Assembly (NCBI RefSeq): GCF_000019965.1
Contig: NC_010571.1
Location: forward strand, 3,295,001-3,359,000
Source: Opitutus terrae PB90-1
Lineage (GTDB): Bacteria > Verrucomicrobiota > Verrucomicrobiia > Opitutales > Opitutaceae
Direction of reading: 5' to 3'
Length of the DNA stretch: 64,000 bases
The notes under the pieces were generated by a model. That model was not told the DNA's origin and did not search any database. It saw only the letters and a program-made list of their open reading frames with translations. Each line of letters begins with the position of its first letter. Within the stretch, counting starts at the first letter, position 1. Positions 26,307 through 34,487 of the stretch are shown one piece after another. A program made the translations under genes and the position numbers.

Positions 26307-27470
26307 ATGGCCACGTTCCTCCGCGAACTCCGCGACATTGTCGTTTCGCTTAAGCTCACCGTCGTCCTGATCGCCCTGTCGATCGTGCTCGTGCTCGCCG
26401 CGACGCTCGACCAGGTGAACATTGGCATCTGGGCGGTGCAGGAGAAATACTTCCACACGTTCGCCGTGTTCTGGCAGGTCGGCGACGTGTCGCTCGCCGT
26501 CTTCCCCGGCGGCTACACGCTGGGCGGGCTGCTCCTGGTGAACCTGGCGGCAGCGCACCTTTACCGGTTCAAGTTCACCTGGCGGAAGGCCGGCATGCAT
26601 TTCGTGCACGGCGGGTTGATCCTCCTGCTGCTGGGTGAACTCTTCACCGGGCTGTGGCAGGACGAATACCAGATGCGGCTCGATGAGGGCGAAACGAAGA
26701 ACTATTCGGAGAGCTTCCGCAGCGTCGAGGTGGCAATCACCGACGTGACGAGTCCCGACTTCGACGAGGTGGTGGCCATCCCCGAGCCCGTGCTGGCGGA
26801 TGAGCAGACGGTGCAGCATCCGAAGCTTCCGTTTCGCGTGGCGGTGAAGGCGTTTTTCCCGAATTCCTCCCTCGAGATGCGCTCGGCGACCTCGACGGAA
26901 CCGTCCCAGGCGAGCACGGGCGCCGGCACGCAGCTGGTGGCGAAACCGCTTCCGATCACCTACAAACAGGATGAGCGGAACGTGCCGAGTGCGTTCATCG
27001 AGCTCATCGGGCCCGACGGTTCGCTCGGCACCTGGCTCGTCTCGGTGCTGCTGGTCGAGCCGCAGCGCTTCGAGTTCGGCGGCCGCAGCTGGCGGATCGC
27101 GCTGCGTTTCGCGCGCCACTACCGGCCGTTTTCGCTGACGTTGCTCAAGTTCAGCCACGACCGCTATGCGGGCACCGAGATCCCGAAAAACTTCTCGAGT
27201 CGCGTGCGGCTCAACACGCCCGACGGCCAGGACGATCGCGAGGTGTTGATCTATATGAACAACCCGCTGCGCTACGCGGGCCTCACGTTCTACCAGGCTG
27301 GTTTCGACAACAACGACCGCACGTCCGTGCTCCAGGTGGTACGCAATCCAAGCTGGCAGCTGCCCTACATTGCCTGCGCCATCATGACCTTCGGCCTGCT
27401 CCTCCAATTTGGACTGCATCTGGGTGGGTTCATCCGCCACCGCCGCCAACCCGCCGCCGCCACGCCATGA
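26307..27470 (+). CDS. ResB-like cytochrome c biogenesis protein
   Basis: 387 residues from ATG at 26307. With CcsA it forms the System II machine that delivers haem outside the membrane and attaches it to CXXCH motifs of apocytochromes. Features: two N-terminal membrane helices (about 10-30 and 68-90), a large extracytoplasmic domain with VLIYMNNPLRYAGLTFYQAGFD near its end, a conserved ResB pattern, and a last membrane helix (PYIACAIMTFGLLLQFGLHLG). Its stop overlaps the ccsA start by four bases. The multiheme proteins on both sides of the window need this system. Confidence 0.88.
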   Translation: MATFLRELRDIVVSLKLTVVLIALSIVLVLAATLDQVNIGIWAVQEKYFHTFAVFWQVGDVSLAVFPGGYTLGGLLLVNLAAAHLYRFKFTWRKAGMHFVHGGLILLLLGELFTGLWQDEYQMRLDEGETKNYSESFRSVEVAITDVTSPDFDEVVAIPEPVLADEQTVQHPKLPFRVAVKAFFPNSSLEMRSATSTEPSQASTGAGTQLVAKPLPITYKQDERNVPSAFIELIGPDGSLGTWLVSVLLVEPQRFEFGGRSWRIALRFARHYRPFSLTLLKFSHDRYAGTEIPKNFSSRVRLNTPDGQDDREVLIYMNNPLRYAGLTFYQAGFDNNDRTSVLQVVRNPSWQLPYIACAIMTFGLLLQFGLHLGGFIRHRRQPAAATP

Positions 27471-29317
27471 AGAAATTTCTGCCCTATCTCGTCCTCACGA
27501 TCGCCGTCCTCGCCGTGTTCGGCGCGTGGCGCACGCCGCGCAATCCGGGCGACTACGACGTGGTCGGATTCGGCGAGTTGCCGACCTTGGTCAATGGCCG
27601 GATCAAGCCGCTCGACACGGTTGCGCGGACCACGTTGTTGACGCTGCAGGGCCGGCAACGCGTCGCGGCGCCCGACGGCCGTCGGATCGCGCCGGCGGAG
27701 TGGCTGCTCGACGTGCTCTACCGGCCGGACGTGGCGCATAGTTATCAGACGTTCGAGATCGTGCACCCCGACGTGCTCGCGATGCTGAACCTGACGACCG
27801 GCCAGGGCGCCGGCGGCAAGCGTTTCTCGTTCCACCAGCTGCTGAGCGGGCTGGGGGAACTCGACCGGCAGGCGAAGCTCGCCGAGAACGTCGAGCACGC
27901 GAACCGCTCGCCGTTCCAGCGCGCGGTGGTGCAGCTGCGCAACAACGTTATTCTGTATCAGCGGCTCCAGAACAGCCTGGTGATCGACGGCGCCGACGAG
28001 TTCCTGCAATCCCTCGCCGCGTTCGAGACCGTGCTGCCGGCGCGGCAGGCGGCCCTGGCGGCGCAACGCGCCGGGCAGTCGCACGACGCCGCCCAGGCCC
28101 GGGCAATGACCCAACTGAACGCAGCCATCGCGACCCTCGAGACGTATGGCTACGTGCTACCGATTCCGCCGGTGACCGGCAAATCCGACCCGGCCGGCTG
28201 GCGCAACGCGGGCGCATCGCTGCGCGAGAGCCTCACGACCGGCCGGCTGAATCCGGCGATGGACCGCTACGTTCGCATCGGGCTCGCCTGGCGCGGCTAT
28301 CAGCCGGCGGAGTTCAACACGCTCGTCCATTCGTATCGGGCGCAGCTCGACGGCGAGATTCCCGGCACGATGCGGAAATGCGACGTCGAGGCGCGGTTCA
28401 ATGCGGCGCAGCCGTTCATGACGGCGACGATGCTCTACGTGTTCGCGTTTCTGCTCGCGGTATTTTCCTGGCTCAAATGGCCGGAGGTGCTGGGCCGCTC
28501 GGCCTTCTGGCTCGTGCTCGTTGGGTTTCTGGTGACGACGGCGGGAATCGGAATTCGCATGTGGCTCGAGGGCCGGCCGCCGGTGACGAATCTCTATTCC
28601 TCGGCGCTGTTCGTCGGCTGGGCGGCGGTGGCGTTGTGCCTGGTGCTCGAAACAATCTACAAAAACGGGATCGGCAGTGCAGCGGCGGGCGTGATCGGTT
28701 TCACCACCTTGATCATCGCCCACCATCTGGCGCTCGGCGGTGACACGTTGGAGATGATGCGGGCGGTGCTCGACTCGAACTTCTGGCTCGCGACGCACGT
28801 GATCACCGTAACCGTGGGCTACTCGGCCACGTATCTCGCCGGGTTGCTTGCGCTGATCTATGTCGGCCGCGGCGTGTTCACGCGCTCGCTCGATCGCACC
28901 ACCGCCGACGGACTGACGCGGATGGTTTACGGGATCGTGTGTTTCGCGACGCTGTTCAGCTTCGTCGGCACGGTGCTCGGCGGCATCTGGGCGGATCAGT
29001 CGTGGGGCCGGTTCTGGGGTTGGGATCCGAAGGAAAACGGCGCGCTGATCATCGTCCTGTGGAATGCCCTGATCCTGCATGCGCGTTGGGGCGGGCTGGT
29101 GAAGGCCCGCGGGCTGATGGTCCTCGCGATCTTCGGCAACATCGTGACGAGCTGGAGCTGGTTTGGCGTCAACATGCTCGGCGTTGGCCTGCACAGCTAC
29201 GGTTTCATGGACGCCGGTTTCTGGTGGCTGATGCTCTTCGTCGTCTCACAAGTCGTCGCGATGCTGATCGCCGGTACCCCGCTGGAGAAGTGGCGAAGCC
29301 TGGCGACGCGCTCGTAG
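27467..29317 (+). CDS. ccsA: CcsA-like cytochrome c biogenesis protein with long N-terminal extension
   Basis: 616 residues from ATG at 27467. The C-terminal half is a CcsA/CcmF-type haem handler: several membrane helices and the WWD motif WGRFWGWDPKENGALI (about 516-531). Conserved His residues are visible in TTLIIAHHLALGG and TLEMMRAVLDSNFWLATHVI. The N-terminal half (about 1-330) is a periplasmic extension with LVNGRIKPLDTVAR, seen in long CcsA proteins of PVC and Bacteroidetes bacteria. It overlaps resB by four bases and ends the operon. Confidence 0.9.
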   Translation: MKKFLPYLVLTIAVLAVFGAWRTPRNPGDYDVVGFGELPTLVNGRIKPLDTVARTTLLTLQGRQRVAAPDGRRIAPAEWLLDVLYRPDVAHSYQTFEIVHPDVLAMLNLTTGQGAGGKRFSFHQLLSGLGELDRQAKLAENVEHANRSPFQRAVVQLRNNVILYQRLQNSLVIDGADEFLQSLAAFETVLPARQAALAAQRAGQSHDAAQARAMTQLNAAIATLETYGYVLPIPPVTGKSDPAGWRNAGASLRESLTTGRLNPAMDRYVRIGLAWRGYQPAEFNTLVHSYRAQLDGEIPGTMRKCDVEARFNAAQPFMTATMLYVFAFLLAVFSWLKWPEVLGRSAFWLVLVGFLVTTAGIGIRMWLEGRPPVTNLYSSALFVGWAAVALCLVLETIYKNGIGSAAAGVIGFTTLIIAHHLALGGDTLEMMRAVLDSNFWLATHVITVTVGYSATYLAGLLALIYVGRGVFTRSLDRTTADGLTRMVYGIVCFATLFSFVGTVLGGIWADQSWGRFWGWDPKENGALIIVLWNALILHARWGGLVKARGLMVLAIFGNIVTSWSWFGVNMLGVGLHSYGFMDAGFWWLMLFVVSQVVAMLIAGTPLEKWRSLATRS

Positions 29318-29907
29318 GGCCTCGGGAGCACGGGCAGTTTGCCCTGACCAGGTCGGGGCCCTCGTCGCATGATTTGTTGTAGGCCGGCCCCTGGGAGCGC
29401 GGGCAACTTGTCCACCGTAGCCGCTGGCGAAGGTGGATCTTGCCCGCTTCGAAACGGACCTTGGGAGAACCACGAAACACACGAACGACACGAAAGGGTG
29501 GCATAGTCGCGAGAGGACGTAGAAGGCGCAGAACGGTAGACGGTCGCTCAAGCCGGCCACGGATCACGCGGATGGGCACGGATGGATCGGTGTTCATCCG
29601 TGTTATCTGTGGTTAAGGATTGGAGGATTGGGTCTCGGATCGAACTCGGTCTTCTCTTCAAACAACCCACACTGGATTGGATTCACAGGAGGCAAACCGA
29701 GGACGAGCCGAGGTAGGTTCCCAAGCCATCAAACCGGATTTCACGGATATCACGGATCGATCCGTGTAAATCGGTGTAATCCGTGGTTAAGGATCGGAAG
29801 ATCGGAACGCGGGTTGAATTCGGGTCTCCTCCGGTTCAAAACAGATGGGCCGGGAGTCACCGTAGTCGGCGGTTGATGAGCGGGGCTCGAGCAGGCTTCC
29901 TCGGTGG
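29318..29907. repeat. Intergenic region with diverged repeats upstream of murB
   Basis: 590 bases without a gene. It holds two copies of a repeat containing CCGTG-T-ATC-GTGGTTAAGGAT, at about 29596-29632 and 29770-29804, and CACGGAT-rich low-complexity sequence. TTGGATTCACAGGAG at 29677 has a close copy at 31002 on the other side of murB. A GGGCAACTTGTCC-type inverted repeat lies near 29400. Confidence 0.55.
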
Positions 29908-30936
29908 GTGCACTTGACCATCCGCGAACACGTCTCGCTCGCTCCGCTCACCACTTTGGGCATTGGCGGCCCAGCCCGGTATTACATCGAGGCCGCCACG
30001 GTGGCGGATCTGCGCGAAGCGGTCGCTTTCGCCGGCGCGCGGTCACTGCCGGTGTTCATCCTCGGTGGTGGCTCGAATCTCCTCGTCAGTGATGTCGGAT
30101 TCCCGGGCGTGGTGATACGCGTCCAGATCACGGGGGTGCACGCCAAGCCCCAGGGCGAATGCGTTGTGCTTCGCGCCGGGGCGGGCGAGGCGTGGGACGG
30201 GTTCGTCGCGTACTGTGTCGCGCACGGCTACTGGGGCCTGGAGAATCTTTCCCTCATCCCTGGAACGGTCGGGGCCGCGCCGGTGCAGAACATCGGCGCC
30301 TATGGTCGGGAGGTGCGTGAGGTCATCGAGTCGGTGGTCGTTTTCGATCCGCTCTCGGCCGCAGAGCGCACCCTGACCAATGCCGCGTGTTTGTTCGGCT
30401 ACCGCGACAGCGTGTTCAAGCACGGCGACGCGAAGCAGCTCATCGTTATGGGAGTGAGTTTCAAGCTGAGCCTCACGCCCCGGCCGGAACTGGCCTATAA
30501 GGACCTGGCGACCCGTTTCTCCACACCAGGCGTCGCGTCACCTTCACTGGCGGAGATACGTGACGCGGTGATTGCGATTCGCACCGCGAAGTTTCCGGAT
30601 CTTTCGAGAACCGGCACGGCGGGCTCGTTTTGGAAGAACCCGGTTGTGACGATCGCCACGCTGGAGTCGCTGCGTGCGCGCTTTCCCGAGATGCCCTCGT
30701 ATCCGGTGGACGCAACCCACGCGAAACTTCCGCTCGCGTGGATTCTCGACGTAGTGCTGAAGGCGAAAGGTTATGCCAAAGGCAACGTCGCGCTTTTCCA
30801 TCAACAGCCGCTCGTGCTGGTGGCAGGCCGGGGCGCGACGTGCCGCGAGATCACGGCGTTTGCGGCCGAGATCGAAGCGCGCGTCGCAGAGCAGACGGGA
30901 ATAATGATCGAAAAGGAAGTACTGGTCGTCGCGTAG
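29908..30936 (+). CDS. murB: UDP-N-acetylenolpyruvoylglucosamine reductase
   Basis: 342 residues from GTG at 29908 (MHLTIREHVSLAPLTTLG). It reduces UDP-GlcNAc-enolpyruvate to UDP-MurNAc with NADPH and FAD in peptidoglycan synthesis. FAD motifs: FILGGGSNLLVSD and SLIPGTVGAAPVQNIGAYG. The proton-donor Ser lies in GTAGSFWKNPV and the final catalytic Glu in IMIEKEVLVV. The long form with a YKDL insertion region is the E. coli type I MurB. It stands alone between repeat-rich regions and just left of the cassette array. Confidence 0.95.
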   Translation: MHLTIREHVSLAPLTTLGIGGPARYYIEAATVADLREAVAFAGARSLPVFILGGGSNLLVSDVGFPGVVIRVQITGVHAKPQGECVVLRAGAGEAWDGFVAYCVAHGYWGLENLSLIPGTVGAAPVQNIGAYGREVREVIESVVVFDPLSAAERTLTNAACLFGYRDSVFKHGDAKQLIVMGVSFKLSLTPRPELAYKDLATRFSTPGVASPSLAEIRDAVIAIRTAKFPDLSRTGTAGSFWKNPVVTIATLESLRARFPEMPSYPVDATHAKLPLAWILDVVLKAKGYAKGNVALFHQQPLVLVAGRGATCREITAFAAEIEARVAEQTGIMIEKEVLVVA

Positions 30937-31202
30937 GCGGCATCGCGGGTCGCGATCGGCCGGACGGGTGGGGGCGCGCGATCGGGTGGAAACAGATTGG
31001 CTTGGATTCACAGGAGCCGAACCGAGGGCAAACCGAGAGCTGCCCACGGAACACACGGATCACACGGAAAACAGTCTGCCCGCGAATCACGCGGATGGCC
31101 ACGGATTCCGATCCGTCGCGATGGAGCCGCGACGCCCTCGTCGCGGTCGTTGGAGCGTCGATTTGGAATAGCCGCAAAAGGCGCACAAGGCGCAAAACGG
31201 TA
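30937..31202. repeat. Repeat-rich spacer between murB and the cassette array
   Basis: It holds a second copy of the TTGGATTCACAGGAG repeat (31002), ACACGGATCACACGGA-type low complexity, and a palindromic element based on GAGCCGCGACGCCCTCG (31118-31150) of the family also seen at 17677-17826. No gene is supported; no integron integrase or recognisable attI is present. Confidence 0.6.
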
Positions 31203-31260
31203 GACAACGCGCGGGACTGGGCCGTGATTCGCATGGACAGAATGCGACTGGAATATCGGC
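31203..31260 (+). repeat. Degraded attC remnant at the left end of the array
   Basis: GACAACGCGCGGGACTGGGC and the bases after it match the interior of the attC sites at 34346 and 35201. The right end, ATATCGGC, resembles the R' box GATCGGC. The R'' half is missing. Confidence 0.45.
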
Positions 31261-31285
31261 GTAAGTATGGGCAGGAATCGACCCG

Positions 31286-31385
31286 GCCCAACCAGGCGTC
31301 AGAGCCAACGGCTACCGGCGTCACGCCTCCTGCTGGCGCAGGAGATCGCGCCGCCGGCAGCCGTGGCTCACCTTGAACGTCGGCC
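31286..31385 (+). repeat. attC site 1
   Basis: R'' GCCCAAC (31286-31292); L'' GAGCCAACGGC pairs with L' GCCGTGGCTC with one extra A; the right end ACGTCGGCC is a degenerate R'. About 100 bp. Confidence 0.65.
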
Positions 31386-31401
31386 ATACTCCCGCACGCA
31401 G

Positions 31402-31713
31402 ATGAGGCCCGCTGATCATTCGCTTTCAGGATGGAATGCCGAGGTGCGCCGTGACGCGAAGGAGTCGGCCGGCAGCGCCGCGCGAAAAGAAGAAGAAAGA
31501 GTCGCTGGAGTTTCGATCATCGTCCGCGCGCTCGATTGCGCGGCAACGATGTTGGGGTCGTCGATCAGGGTTCACGCGGCACGCGCCGTGATCTCGAAAG
31601 AGCCGGTCCGAATCGCCGCCCGGCCAGTGAACCTACAAGAGCCAACAATCATGTCTGTCACGCCTCGTGCTTGCGCACGAGTCGCGCCAGCCACGACCGT
31701 GGCTCATCTGTAA
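31402..31713 (+). CDS. Possible cassette 2 gene, unknown protein
   Basis: 103 codons from ATG at 31402 (MRPADHSLSGWNAEVRRD). Nothing recognisable. The last 28 or so codons lie inside attC site 2 (TIMSVTPRACARVAPATTVAHL), so the reading frame is partly made by the recombination site. GC-rich, with no ribosome site. It could also be a non-coding or decayed cassette. Confidence 0.3.
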   Translation: MRPADHSLSGWNAEVRRDAKESAGSAARKEEERVAGVSIIVRALDCAATMLGSSIRVHAARAVISKEPVRIAARPVNLQEPTIMSVTPRACARVAPATTVAHL

Positions 31714-31721
31714 CGTTCGGC
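31626..31721 (+). repeat. attC site 2
   Basis: R'' is degenerate (AGTGAAC, 31626-31632); L'' GAGCCAACAATC, L' GACCGTGGCTC; R' GTTCGGC (31715-31721). 96 bp. Confidence 0.7.
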
Positions 31722-31726
31722 CTAAG

Positions 31727-31966
31727 ATGAGCGCATCGGAAAAGTTACAGCTGTTCGACCTTCCCGTTGCGCTCGCGCTACTAGCGTTCGGGGTGCCTTT
31801 CCTGTCGCTCAGAAAGAAGATGTCGATCGCTTGCATGGAGCGCGTCAAGAAAGCGGAGCTATCCGCAGACGAGGCCGCGAAGGCTGATCGGCTGGTGTTT
31901 TGGTGTGGCTCTGCGGTAACCGCATGCGGGCTTCTTCTCATTGGATTGTGGGCGGGCGGTTACTAG
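31727..31966 (+). CDS. Cassette 3: small two-helix membrane protein
   Basis: 79 residues from ATG at 31727, six bases after the attC R' box. Two hydrophobic helices (about 12-27 and 57-76) with a charged segment between them (MERVKKAELSADEAAKADR). The layout suggests a small inner-membrane protein with a cytoplasmic or periplasmic loop. No family recognised. Confidence 0.65.
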   Translation: MSASEKLQLFDLPVALALLAFGVPFLSLRKKMSIACMERVKKAELSADEAAKADRLVFWCGSAVTACGLLLIGLWAGGY

Positions 31967-31988
31967 CGATTCCCGAGATGAAGAAGGC

Positions 31989-32120
31989 GCCGAACCAGGC
32001 ATCAGAGCCAACGCGCTGCACGGGCCCGTTCTTCGGAAGCGGCCTCTCCGCGCCACCTCGCTGGTGTTTCGGAGTTGCCACTTGTCCGCTCACGCGCGTG
32101 GCTCACTTTTGACGTTCGGC
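31989..32120 (+). repeat. attC site 3
   Basis: R'' GCCGAAC (31989-31995), L'' GAGCCAACGCGC, L' GCGCGTGGCTC, R' GTTCGGC (32114-32120). 132 bp with a long internal loop. R'' complements the TTCGGC that opens cassette 3. Confidence 0.85.
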
Positions 32121-32130
32121 AAAAACTCCC

Positions 32131-32481
32131 ATGGCGACCGTGAAGTTTCCCGATGAAGAGCTGATTTCCTTCGATGACACCGAAGTAAAGAAGGTGCTCG
32201 TCGAGTTGGGCGTGATTCACAATTTCTCGCTGCCGCCTGATCCGCGATCGACCGTGTTTACCTACGGGGTCGATGATCACCCGACGCACTGGTTACTCTT
32301 TGCGTGCTTTCGTGGATTCAAACAGAAGAGCGACAATGGTTACATGATGTTTGGTTGGCGGAAGAAGAAGTTCACAAGAAAGCAAGCCGAGGGTTACGCG
32401 CAGGAGTTTGTGCGGAAGCACGGCGTTTCGGTAGAGAAGCGATTGCTTTTCCCGCAGGACGGGAAGCCACCCCAGTCGTGA
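32131..32481 (+). CDS. Cassette 4: unknown soluble protein
   Basis: 116 residues from ATG at 32131 (MATVKFPDEELISFDD). A mixed alpha/beta composition without signal peptide or membrane helix; aromatic-rich middle (THWLLFACFRGF) and a basic stretch GWRKKKFTRKQAEGYAQEF. It looks like a folded cytoplasmic protein but matches no family I recognise. No clear ribosome site lies between the attC box and the start. Confidence 0.7.
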   Translation: MATVKFPDEELISFDDTEVKKVLVELGVIHNFSLPPDPRSTVFTYGVDDHPTHWLLFACFRGFKQKSDNGYMMFGWRKKKFTRKQAEGYAQEFVRKHGVSVEKRLLFPQDGKPPQS

Positions 32482-32491
32482 GAACGAAAAG

Positions 32492-32603
32492 GCCGAACCA
32501 GTCGCCACAGCGCAACGCGGGCAGCCGTCCGTCTTCGGGCGATTCACCCGCATCCGAAACTCCATTCTCGCTCGGCCCGCGTGGCTGATCTGAATCGTTA
32601 GGC
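32492..32603 (+). repeat. attC site 4
   Basis: R'' GCCGAAC (32492-32498); L'' CAGCGCAACGCGGGC pairs with L' GCCCGCGTGGCTG leaving two unpaired bases (G and A); R' GTTAGGC (32597-32603). 112 bp. A good reference copy of the commonest attC subtype. Confidence 0.92.
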
Positions 32604-32610
32604 GAAGTAT

Positions 32611-33096
32611 ATGTCACAGCTCACTCTGAATCTTGCCCTCGGAATCGTTAGCGGTGTTCTCACGGCAGCATTGCTTTACTTTGCGGCCGTATTCTTCAGA
32701 AAGGTCATTATCCCCTGGTATCTCGAGCTCGTATATCGCGGCGTGGATCTTTCCGGAAAGTGGACCAATAAGATCGAGCTTCCCGAGGGACTCACGCAGA
32801 CATTGATTGGAAATATAAGGCAAAGTGCGCACCGTCTATCGGGCGAAATAACCTTGTCGAAGAATAGAAACGGGGAAGAGCCGAGGCTCGTTCACTTGGT
32901 GGCCCAAGGCGAGGTTCGAGATCGCTTGGTCACACTTCGAATCACATCGAAGGAGCCAAAGCGGATATCTCTCTGCGTTATTCTACTGGAGGTTTTCGGT
33001 TCAGGGGACAAAATGCGCGGCTTTTCCGCATGGTATGACACTGGGCCGGGCGAGATCGCGGGAACCGAAGTGGAATGGAACCGTGAGAAAGCCTAA
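32611..33096 (+). CDS. Cassette 5: membrane-anchored beta-rich protein (weak Cap15-like layout)
   Basis: 161 residues from ATG at 32611. An N-terminal membrane helix (about 5-30: LALGIVSGVLTAALLYFAAVFF) is followed by YRGVDLSGKWTN and a run of predicted beta-strands to the end. A membrane segment plus a lipocalin-like or cyclophilin-like barrel opening with 'LSGKW' recalls Cap15-type CBASS effectors, but only one helix is obvious and no cyclase gene is nearby, so this is a layout similarity only. The stop codon is inside the R'' box of the attC. Confidence 0.7.
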   Translation: MSQLTLNLALGIVSGVLTAALLYFAAVFFRKVIIPWYLELVYRGVDLSGKWTNKIELPEGLTQTLIGNIRQSAHRLSGEITLSKNRNGEEPRLVHLVAQGEVRDRLVTLRITSKEPKRISLCVILLEVFGSGDKMRGFSAWYDTGPGEIAGTEVEWNREKA

Positions 33097-33203
33097 CCAG
33101 CCGCCACAGCGCAACGCGGGCAGTCGTCCGTCTTCGGACGGTTCATCTGCATCCGAACCTCCATCCTCGCTCGGCCCGCGTGGCTGATCTTTGGTCGTTC
33201 GGC
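33091..33203 (+). repeat. attC site 5
   Basis: R'' GCCTAAC (33091-33097), L'' CAGCGCAACGCGGGC, L' GCCCGCGTGGCTG, R' GTTCGGC (33197-33203). 113 bp. R'' complements the TTAGGC that opens cassette 5. Confidence 0.92.
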
Positions 33204-33503
33204 GACGAACACGACGCGGTCGAAATGCACAACGACGATGGAGCGGTTGGCCCCCTTTGCGAAAGCGAGTCGAGGGTGATATTCAGAAGGAAGACAAAGG
33301 AACCGTCCGGCCGGAGGAGCGGTGCAGGTCGGCGCGAGCCCCTCGGCCGACGAGCTCAACCTGCGTTAGAGCTGATCGTCCGAGCGTCTCGCGCCGATTG
33401 TAGCTCGCTCGGGGATACTGTAAATTCTGCAGTTTCCACGCGTGCGCACGTGCAACAAAGGCGGCCCGGCCACCCGACTTCGCGGGGTGCTCAACCGCGT
33501 CTT
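33204..33503 (+). other. Cassette 6 body, no confident gene
   Basis: 300 bases between two clear attC sites. The only long plus-strand frame (from ATG 33225) has an Arg/Pro-rich, low-complexity product that continues through the attC, so I do not call it. The cassette may be non-coding or decayed. Confidence 0.5.
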
Positions 33504-33602
33504 GCCGAACCAGTCGATACAGCCAATGGTGTTGGCCGTCACGCCCCGTGCTGGTGCACGGGTCGCGCCCGCCAACCCCATGGCTGATCTTTTTCGTTGG
33601 GC
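33504..33602 (+). repeat. attC site 6
   Basis: R'' GCCGAAC (33504-33510), L'' CAGCCAATGGTG, L' CCCATGGCTG, R' GTTGGGC (33596-33602). 99 bp. R'' complements the TTCGGC opening of cassette 6. Confidence 0.85.
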
Positions 33603-33607
33603 AAGAA

Positions 33608-33988
33608 ATGAACCTGTTCACGCGCCAGCCCAAAACCCAAGTAAGCCCGTGGGGAAATGCGGAGGTTCAAGGGAAGATCGCCACCGTCTCCCTCGGTCGG
33701 TTCCGAGGTGTTTGCATCGACCTTTGGTGGACGCTCGGTGAGGAACCGACGCACGAGCAAGTCGAAGAAGTAAGAGCGCACCTATTGTCTCGGTGGGACG
33801 CTGCCCTCGAGTTTCTCGGCGTCGCCGAGTTTCCCAGAAGCCTGCGAGTAATCGTGCCAGAGAGCATTCACTTCCCTGCAGGTAAGGACGAGTGGGAGAT
33901 GACTTTCGTTTACACCAAGTGGGAAGACGGGTATTGGACTGTTGTTTTCAGGGGCGCTCAGCCTATCAGCCATCATGAAGGCGATTGA
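33608..33988 (+). CDS. Cassette 7: unknown soluble protein
   Basis: 126 residues from ATG at 33608 (MNLFTRQPKTQVSPWGN). A compact alpha/beta protein with conserved-looking aromatic patches (CIDLWWTLGEEPTHEQV, FVYTKWEDGYWTVVFRG). No signal peptide or membrane helix. No family recognised. Confidence 0.7.
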   Translation: MNLFTRQPKTQVSPWGNAEVQGKIATVSLGRFRGVCIDLWWTLGEEPTHEQVEEVRAHLLSRWDAALEFLGVAEFPRSLRVIVPESIHFPAGKDEWEMTFVYTKWEDGYWTVVFRGAQPISHHEGD

Positions 33989-33994
33989 AAAAAG

Positions 33995-34093
33995 GCCCAA
34001 CCAGATGCTAGAGCCAACCTCCGGCAGCGTCACGCCTCGTGCTGACGCACGAGTCGCGCCGCCGCCTCCGGTGGCTCATCGTTAACGATCGGC
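33995..34093 (+). repeat. attC site 7
   Basis: R'' GCCCAAC (33995-34001), L'' GAGCCAACCTCCGGC, L' CCGGTGGCTC, right box GATCGGC (34087-34093, with A in place of the first T). 99 bp. R'' complements the TTGGGC opening of cassette 7. Confidence 0.85.
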
Positions 34094-34103
34094 GGAAGAG
34101 AAG

Positions 34104-34388
34104 ATGAAGAGTTTCCGAGTCTACTTGCCGGGCGGTCGTGAGATTTCAGGCGCCGGCCTTGTCGTCGTTGTGATTGCAGCAGTCGCAATGGTTGCGTGCG
34201 CTTTCCACTTGGACGATATCACGCAGAAGATTCCGGGTCTGACGATCCTGCAGGCGAAAGCAGCCCTCGTCGGTGTCGGCATTCTCGTCGTCGGTTGCGG
34301 ATGGCTGGGCTTCCGATTGGCTGGAATTCCGTTTGCGAAGAGAAGGCCGATCCAGCCGCCAGAGACAACGCGCGGGGCTGGGCCGTGA
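34104..34388 (+). CDS. Cassette 8: small two-helix membrane protein (copy 1)
   Basis: 94 residues from ATG at 34104, with a GGAAGAG ribosome site 7 bases upstream. Two hydrophobic helices (about 17-34 and 53-72) around a short loop HLDDITQKIPGLTILQAK. The C-terminal residues run into the attC. The body from about 34087 to 34363 is repeated base for base at 34942-35218 (cassette 10). No family recognised. Confidence 0.75.
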   Translation: MKSFRVYLPGGREISGAGLVVVVIAAVAMVACAFHLDDITQKIPGLTILQAKAALVGVGILVVGCGWLGFRLAGIPFAKRRPIQPPETTRGAGP

Positions 34389-34478
34389 TTCGCATGGGCC
34401 TTCTCCGCTCAACATCGCCGGTCATTCAGAAGGGTTCACTGCACGCTCGCCCGCGCGTGTCTATCTCCTACGATCGGC
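34346..34478 (+). repeat. attC site 8
   Basis: R'' GCCGATC (34346-34352), interior AACGCGCGGGGCTGGGCC, right arm GCCCGCGCGTGT, right box GATCGGC (34472-34478). 133 bp. R'' complements the ATCGGC opening of cassette 8. Confidence 0.82.
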
Positions 34479-34487
34479 GGAAGAAAG

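Noticed and set aside
29628-29876. Small plus-strand frame upstream of murB
   Set aside because: It lies wholly in the repeat sequence (CACGGAT/GGTTAAGGAT types); similar spurious frames recur wherever the repeat occurs.
33340-33380. Extra attC-like boxes inside cassette 6 (GCTCAACCTGCGTTAGAGC)
   Set aside because: The two boxes are only a few bases apart and the right one does not fit GTTNGGC; no L arms are present.
33225-33587. Possible gene in cassette 6
   Set aside because: Arg/Pro-rich low-complexity product that continues through attC; no ribosome site and composition unlike other cassette genes.
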